Below, one piece after another: positions 15,151 to 18,075 of a DNA stretch of 18,075 nt (its first letter is position 1; the number at the start of each line of letters is the position of its first letter). The DNA comes from CAYTYX01 sp964442325 (GTDB lineage: Bacteria > Patescibacteriota > Saccharimonadia > Saccharimonadales > UBA10212). The notes beneath the pieces are model-generated. The model saw only the letters and a program-made list of their open reading frames with translations, searched no databases and was not told the origin of the DNA. The stretch covers positions 1-18,075 of the forward strand of contig CAYTYX010000005.1 in the NCBI GenBank assembly GCA_964442325.1, written 5' to 3'. The position numbers and the translations under genes were made by a program.

Positions 15151-15156
15151 TTTAGA

Positions 15157-15618
15157 CTAAGGCTTGGCTATATGGAAGTTAGATACACCATTGCCGGTAA
15201 CCTGGCCAGCCGAGTCAGACGTGAATGTGTAAAGCGGCAGGCCCTTGTATGCATACTGCATAGAGCTATCCGAGCGGGTAATCACGCTGACATGCGCAGG
15301 CAGCGAGGCGGGCGCCCCAGAAGCATCATATATAGGCCAGCTGTAAAGACAAGAGCCCGAGCAGTTGCTCGCGCCGCTGGTATCTAAGCCATATGTGTAA
15401 AGCGCGTTGCCGTTAGAGTCTGCCAAATATTGGCCAACATTACTGGCTGTTTTGGTCTGGATAATTTTAGTTGCAGCGGCTGGTTGGTTGGCGGCAACTG
15501 CCTAAGACGCGGGAGGAGTTGAATTATTTGAGGACGAAGGCGATTTATGAAAAATAGCATATGCCCCGCCGGCTATTAATATTAGAGCAATAATTGAAAC
15601 TAATAACTTTTTTTGCAC
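15157..15618 (-). pseudogene. Lipoprotein_15-type secreted repeat protein, interrupted by one TAG
   Basis: On the minus strand a GTG at 15618, preceded by AAAGGAG, opens a frame with an N-terminal membrane segment (KKLLVSIIALILIAGGAYAIF) and a Ser/Pro linker. Codon 39 is TAG (15504-15502). The same frame then continues without another stop to 15157, encoding the conserved part: YLADSNGNALYTYGLDTSG, CSGSCLYSWP, and YKGLPLYTFTSDSAGQ, which match the secreted repeat of unknown function (PF03640, COG4315). The full product would be 153 residues. A single substitution in a CAG or similar codon would explain the stop. A TTG restart at 15426 would lack the signal segment. A recent pseudogene or a sequencing error is likely; other genes here end in TAG, so code reassignment is not supported. 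Confidence 0.7.
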
Positions 15619-15681
15619 AGCTAAACTCCTTTATGTACCTAAATGATTGACCAATCTATTATATAACATTGCCATAACAGT

Positions 15682-15687
15682 TATAAT
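15682..15687 (+). promoter_or_regulatory. -10 element of the DoxX-like gene
   Basis: A consensus TATAAT ends 8 bases before the ATG at 15696, again implying an almost leaderless mRNA. Confidence 0.5.
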
Positions 15688-15695
15688 TTATATTA

Positions 15696-16064
15696 ATGAA
15701 TCTTTCAGAAATTAAATCGCTAAAAAATCCAAAGTTTGCTCGCTGGCTTTTGCAAATCGGTCTGGTGGCGGTTTTCTTATATGCGGGCTTATCACAACTC
15801 CAAAAACCAAATGACTGGACGACTTATTTTCCGAGTTTTCTGGCTAGTCATATATCTCTAATTACTGTGGTGAAGATTGTGGCGGTTTATGAATTATTAC
15901 TGGCAGGCTGGCTACTAACCGGTAAATACCTAAAATTAGCAGGGATTTTATGCGCCTTAACATTTGGCGGCATAATACTTTTTAATCTACACCAGCTGTT
16001 AATTACATTCAGAGACATAGGCTTGCTGTTTATGTCGCTGGCCTTGATTCTACTTGCCGATTAG
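15696..16064 (+). CDS. DoxX-like four-helix membrane protein
   Basis: A 122-residue integral membrane protein with four predicted helices (about 16-34, 53-75, 78-98, 102-121). RWLLQIGLVAVFLYAGLSQL near the start and an ELLLAGWLLTGKYLKLAGIL segment fit the DoxX/DoxD-like layout (PF07681 or its relatives). Members are linked to redox or sulfur functions and to electron-transport partners, but most are uncharacterised, so the role here is open. It diverges from the broken Lipoprotein_15 gene and has its own promoter. Confidence 0.65.
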   Translation: MNLSEIKSLKNPKFARWLLQIGLVAVFLYAGLSQLQKPNDWTTYFPSFLASHISLITVVKIVAVYELLLAGWLLTGKYLKLAGILCALTFGGIILFNLHQLLITFRDIGLLFMSLALILLAD

Positions 16065-16115
16065 TTAAGCGCACTTTTCCGAATTTTACCCCTATCGCAT
16101 TGCTTACGCTTGTGT

Positions 16116-16255
16116 TATAGTTACGACTACTAGAAGAAGCCGCTAGATAACGATAAGTTAGAGTTCTAGAAAGATTAAAAACAAAGTGCATCGAGGAGCG
16201 GCTAACAAGGTTCGCCATGTTACCTTCGAGCATAGTAAGTAGGAGATAACAAGAA
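16116..16255 (+). promoter_or_regulatory. -10 element and ~130-base leader of the RNA-binding protein gene
   Basis: TATAGT (16116-16121) is the best -10. The leader would run to 16255 and end with an AGGAG Shine-Dalgarno (16241-16245). GTTACCT (16219-16225) can pair with AGG and TAAC around the Shine-Dalgarno (16241-16250), which could reduce ribosome access. Cold-shock control is possible by analogy with small RRM proteins but is not shown. Confidence 0.35.
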
Positions 16256-16558
16256 ATGGCAACCAAGCTATTTGTAGGCTCGCTTTCGTGGGACACCACT
16301 GACGAGCAACTAAAAGAATTCTTCGCCGCTATTGGTGAAGTAGAGACAGCTACCGTGGTCAAAGACCGCGAGAGTGGCCGCTCACGAGGCTTCGGCTTTG
16401 TAGAGATGGTTAACGACGCAGACGCCAAAAAGGCGATCGACGAACTGAACGGCAAAGAGCTGGACGGTCGCGCGATTACTGTCAACGAGGCTCGTCCTCG
16501 CGAAGACAAGCCCCGCGGCGGTTTTGGTGGCGGTGGCGGCGGCGGTTACAACCGCTAA
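16256..16558 (+). CDS. Small RRM RNA-binding protein with Gly-rich tail
   Basis: A 100-residue cytoplasmic protein with a single RNA-recognition motif: RNP2 as LFVGSL (5-10) and RNP1 as RGFGFVEM (about 44-51), then the fourth strand ITVNEARPR and a short Gly-rich tail ending YNR. The layout is that of the small bacterial and cyanobacterial Rbp proteins, which bind single-stranded RNA and are often cold-induced. AGGAG (16241-16245) is the Shine-Dalgarno. A terminator follows, so it is a single-gene unit with a leader, unlike the leaderless genes around it. Confidence 0.93.
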   Translation: MATKLFVGSLSWDTTDEQLKEFFAAIGEVETATVVKDRESGRSRGFGFVEMVNDADAKKAIDELNGKELDGRAITVNEARPREDKPRGGFGGGGGGGYNR

Positions 16559-16585
16559 GCCCTCAAAGCTTTAAGCAAAAACATT

Positions 16586-16627
16586 ACTACCGGAGACATG
16601 GATTGCCAGCTCCGGTGGTTTGTTTTT
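16586..16627 (+). terminator. Intrinsic terminator of the RRM gene
   Basis: ACTACCGGAG (16586-16595) pairs with CTCCGGTGGT (16610-16619), one G-U, followed by TTGTTTTT. Confidence 0.85.
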
Positions 16628-16645
16628 AAGGACTACCGCAAAAAC

Positions 16646-16673
16646 TTTACAGAAATTAATTAAATTGTATAAT
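16646..16673 (+). promoter_or_regulatory. Promoter giving a leaderless start for the 16682 gene
   Basis: TTTACA (16646-16651), a 16-base spacer and a consensus TATAAT (16668-16673), which ends 8 bases before ATG. Confidence 0.6.
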
Positions 16674-16681
16674 TAGCCCAA

Positions 16682-17332
16682 ATGAGCAGAGTAGTCATAA
16701 ACCAAGATCTGCTGGCCGGTGGCTTGCAACGCGGCATCGGCCATATCGAAGGTTGGTCGGGATATCTGGTCGTACCTCTTCGATATAGGTTGCGAGTTCC
16801 GGTGTGCGCCCTTGCCTCTTTGGCAGTCCAAGAGCATTTATTAACTAAAGGGGTTAAAACCTCGGTTTTAATCAGTCGGCCGGAATTACCGTTTGAAGAT
16901 GAAGATAAAGTTGAACACATTGTAGCGGTAGCCGAGACCGACGAGGGCGAACCAACAATTATAGACGCGTCATTTAGCCAGCTTCTTGGCCTTGTAGGCA
17001 TGGGCTGGAGTTATGACGTAGTGGCCAAAACTTCCACGTTCCCAGCCGAACGGGTGGTTGCTTTTAAATTATCCGAAACTGCCCAGTTTGTTGGCTGGCT
17101 AACCGAACAGGCCGTTGCTTTTCAGCAAGTTAACACACACCCGATTAATGGATACGGAATTGACGCGGGCAAAGGCCCGCTGGCCGATGCTTCGGCTAAA
17201 GAAATCCGCAGTGCCTACGAGCAGATTTGGAACCCAAATAATTTTTCTGATTGGCCTGCTCCGGCCGGTAATCTAGAAGCCGGCAAAAAAGTAGCCAGCT
17301 ATATCTCGGCCAACGCCATAGAGATTTGCTAA
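16682..17332 (+). CDS. Hypothetical cytoplasmic protein, possible papain-like fold
   Basis: A 216-residue protein I do not recognise. No signal peptide or membrane helix. C42 lies at the head of a likely helix (VPVCALASLAVQEHLL), H79 opens a strand (EHIVAVAE) and D95 closes another (TIIDASFSQLL). The order Cys, His, Asp and these surroundings resemble transglutaminase-like or arylamine N-acetyltransferase folds, but this is inference from pattern alone. The remainder has Trp- and Asn-rich segments (QIWNPNNFSDWPAP). It follows the RRM gene's terminator and has its own promoter. Confidence 0.65.
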   Translation: MSRVVINQDLLAGGLQRGIGHIEGWSGYLVVPLRYRLRVPVCALASLAVQEHLLTKGVKTSVLISRPELPFEDEDKVEHIVAVAETDEGEPTIIDASFSQLLGLVGMGWSYDVVAKTSTFPAERVVAFKLSETAQFVGWLTEQAVAFQQVNTHPINGYGIDAGKGPLADASAKEIRSAYEQIWNPNNFSDWPAPAGNLEAGKKVASYISANAIEIC

Positions 17333-17343
17333 GCAATTAAAAG

Positions 17344-17372
17344 TTGCATATTAGCTAAAGAGCCTGTATAAA
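17344..17372 (+). promoter_or_regulatory. Promoter of the candidate small RNA
   Basis: TTGCAT (17344-17349), a 17-base spacer and TATAAA (17367-17372). The start should be near 17380. Confidence 0.5.
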
Positions 17373-17379
17373 AGATATC

Positions 17380-17502
17380 TATGGTGCAAATGCGCTTTAC
17401 CAACCCCGTCATTATTCTCGCCTCCGCGAGATAATGCTGCGGTTGCCTAAAGCGTACGTACCCAAAAAGATCGAAGGCGACCGCGAAAGCGGCCGTTTTT
17501 GG
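17380..17502 (+). ncRNA. Candidate small structured RNA, or leader of the 17563 gene
   Basis: From the predicted start a long rod-like hairpin folds: CGCTTTA/TAAAGCG, CAACC/GGTTG, CATTAT/ATAATG and CTCGC/GCGAG around CTCC, spanning about 17392-17455. A terminator follows at 17462-17502. The ~120-base size and rod shape resemble 6S or SRP RNA, but the SRP GGAA/AGCAG core is absent and I cannot assign a family. It may instead be an attenuator in front of the small gene. Confidence 0.45.
17462..17502 (+). terminator. Intrinsic terminator or attenuator hairpin
   Basis: CCAAAAA pairs with TTTTTGG, enclosing a 7-bp stem with a GAAA loop and one A-C mismatch (17478-17484/17489-17495). The 3' arm supplies the T-run. 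Confidence 0.6.
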
Positions 17503-17562
17503 TTGTTAGGCGATTGGCATCCTGCCTTTAAAGATGCCGCACATTGAGGAAAAGGAGGCAGC

Positions 17563-17811
17563 GTGGGCAAACCTAGCCCCAACATCGCCAAGCTGATCGT
17601 CGACGGCGAGCTAGAGGAAGCGCTCAAAGGATGGCGAGAGGAGCTGGAGAGAATCATCGGAGGCGCACCTCGCGCCCGATCCAGGCTCCGTCACATCCGG
17701 ATGCATGTCGAGCACTTGTTGCAATGCACGCCCAATCAGGAGGCTCAGGCGACACTGGAGGTATTTCTCCAGCTGGCGCCGGTAAAACCCCTGGCCGAGG
17801 CTTGCAGCTGA
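17563..17811 (+). CDS. Small GC-rich hypothetical protein
   Basis: An 82-residue protein with no recognised family. The GTG start is set by a strong Shine-Dalgarno AAGGAGG (17552-17558) four bases upstream. It is predicted to be largely helical and charged (VDGELEEALKGWREELERII, RARSRLRHIRMHVEHLL), soluble, with no signal peptide. Codon use is GC-rich, unlike the adjacent genes but like the secreted-protein gene at 1337, which also has a strong Shine-Dalgarno, a structured leader and a GC-rich hairpin after it. It could be a protein-binding or regulatory peptide; this is a guess. Confidence 0.6.
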   Translation: MGKPSPNIAKLIVDGELEEALKGWREELERIIGGAPRARSRLRHIRMHVEHLLQCTPNQEAQATLEVFLQLAPVKPLAEACS

Positions 17812-17825
17812 CCCTCAAAGAACTT

Positions 17826-17860
17826 GCGCGGCCGCGGGGCAGTTCTCCTGCGGCCGCTGC
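17826..17860 (+). terminator. GC-rich hairpin after the small gene
   Basis: GCGGCCGC (17828-17835) pairs with GCGGCCGC (17850-17857), with extra GC pairs outside. It is followed by a pyrimidine tract rather than a pure T-run. Confidence 0.55.
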
Positions 17861-17896
17861 GCCTACCACCTCCTTTTCCTATCAACCCTCAATTGT

Positions 17897-17902
17897 TATA
17901 AA
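17897..17902 (+). promoter_or_regulatory. -10 element of tRNA-Val
   Basis: TATAAA ends 13 bases before the tRNA; the -35 is unclear. Confidence 0.35.
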
Positions 17903-17915
17903 CTTCTACGAGAGT

Positions 17916-17992
17916 GGGATTGTAGCTCAGTTGGCTAGAGCGCGTGATTCACATTCACGAGGCCGGGGGTTCGAGCCCCTCCAATCCCACCA
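17916..17992 (+). tRNA. tRNA-Val (anticodon CAC)
   Basis: A 77-base cloverleaf. The acceptor GGGATTG pairs with CAATCCC, the D arm carries GCTCAGTTGGCTAGAGC, and the anticodon stem CGTGA/TCACG holds TTCACAT (anticodon CAC at 17950-17952). The T loop is TTCGAGC with one G-U in the stem, and the CCA end is encoded. It reads GUG. Confidence 0.92.
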
Positions 17993-18000
17993 TTCGCGCT

Positions 18001-18075
18001 ATGGACAAACAAGAAATACTTGAATTAATAACCGCAGACAAATGGATGATGAACATACTCCATATTGCCGAAGAG
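18001..18075 (+). CDS. Start of a probable nucleotidyltransferase-like protein (partial)
   Basis: The frame from ATG at 18001 stays open to the window end (25 residues, MDKQEILELI...WMMNILHIAEE). The WMMNILHIAE segment resembles the N-terminus of the uncharacterised nucleotidyltransferase-fold family PF06042/COG3575, in which this helix precedes the active-site region. Too little is present to be sure. It starts 8 bases after tRNA-Val with no visible Shine-Dalgarno. Confidence 0.45.
   Translation, partial: MDKQEILELITADKWMMNILHIAEE

Larger units (their letters stand above)
13345..15153. repeat. Direct repeat of the tmRNA 3' end bounding a possible ~1.77-kb island
   Basis: Bases 13345-13367 (GCTCCACC...TCAGCA, the end of ssrA plus the terminator start) match 15110-15132 at 22 of 23 positions. 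After a 4-5 base divergence both continue CTGGTGCTTTTTT...GTTT. The upstream tmRNA sequence is not duplicated. This is the pattern left when an element integrates at a tmRNA 3' end: one copy is intact, the other displaced. Between them lie two small envelope-protein genes and no integrase. A duplicated terminator is the plainer alternative, but the match includes the acceptor CTCCAC outside the hairpin. Confidence 0.5.

Noticed and set aside
15085..15387. A + strand 100-residue frame
   Set aside because: It is antisense to the conserved Lipoprotein_15 domain and crosses the terminator; the composition is Arg-rich shadow sequence.
15502..15504. TAG as a recoded sense codon
   Set aside because: pgk, tpiA, pcrA and others end in TAG here, so reassignment is not supported.
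17868..17879. ACCACCTCCTTTT as a 16S rRNA 3' end
   Set aside because: Only the anti-Shine-Dalgarno-like core matches; no 16S helix 44/45 sequence precedes it.
1..18075. CRISPR array
   Set aside because: No regularly spaced direct repeats were seen; the repeats found are single pairs.

Overview
The window looks like the chromosome of a Candidate Phyla Radiation (Patescibacteria) bacterium, most likely Candidatus Saccharibacteria (TM7). This rests on the gene set: a short LPxTG-anchored surface protein, a DUF348/G5/lysozyme-fold (RpfB-like) wall enzyme next to rsmA, small 'QKGF' pilin-like secreted proteins, lone pgk and tpiA, and a divergent tmRNA. It also rests on gene starts: many genes have a -10 hexamer ending only 6-8 bases before the start codon, so their mRNAs would be leaderless or nearly so. 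The standard code is used (TAG, TAA and TGA all end genes). The taxonomic call is inference; no rRNA is present.

Layout. Bases 1-926 hold no convincing protein gene but a dense run of stable hairpins ending in an intrinsic terminator. G-U pairs in the stems place the RNA on the + strand, and I could not match it to RNase P, tmRNA, SRP or rRNA. Bases 939-2352 are a separate unit: a 20-bp palindrome, a strong promoter, a long leader with very stable hairpins, a GC-rich secreted-protein gene with a Shine-Dalgarno, and a strong hairpin. Most of it lies between 15-bp perfect inverted repeats. An LPxTG surface protein, tRNA-Glu and an ImmA/IrrE-type metallopeptidase follow. Bases 4238-8000 carry pgk, tpiA, a proline-rich membrane protein and a pilin-like protein. 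Bases 8007-12256 carry pcrA/uvrD, the RpfB-like protein and rsmA (an rpfB-rsmA pair as in Actinobacteria).

A marR-type gene and the tmRNA gene (ssrA, 12944-13353) come next. The last bases of ssrA plus its terminator recur at 15110-15153, so the ~1.77 kb between (a pilin-like gene and an opposing membrane protein) may be a small island inserted at the tmRNA 3' end. Beyond it lie a Lipoprotein_15-type gene broken by one in-frame TAG, a DoxX-like membrane protein, an RRM RNA-binding protein, a hypothetical protein with a possible Cys-His-Asp triad, a candidate small RNA, a small GC-rich gene, tRNA-Val(CAC) and the start of a probable nucleotidyltransferase-like gene.

The most unusual items are the large structured RNA at the left end, the GC-rich cassette with its structured leader and inverted repeats, the divergent tmRNA with its duplicated 3' end, and the widespread leaderless starts. 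All structures were folded by eye.
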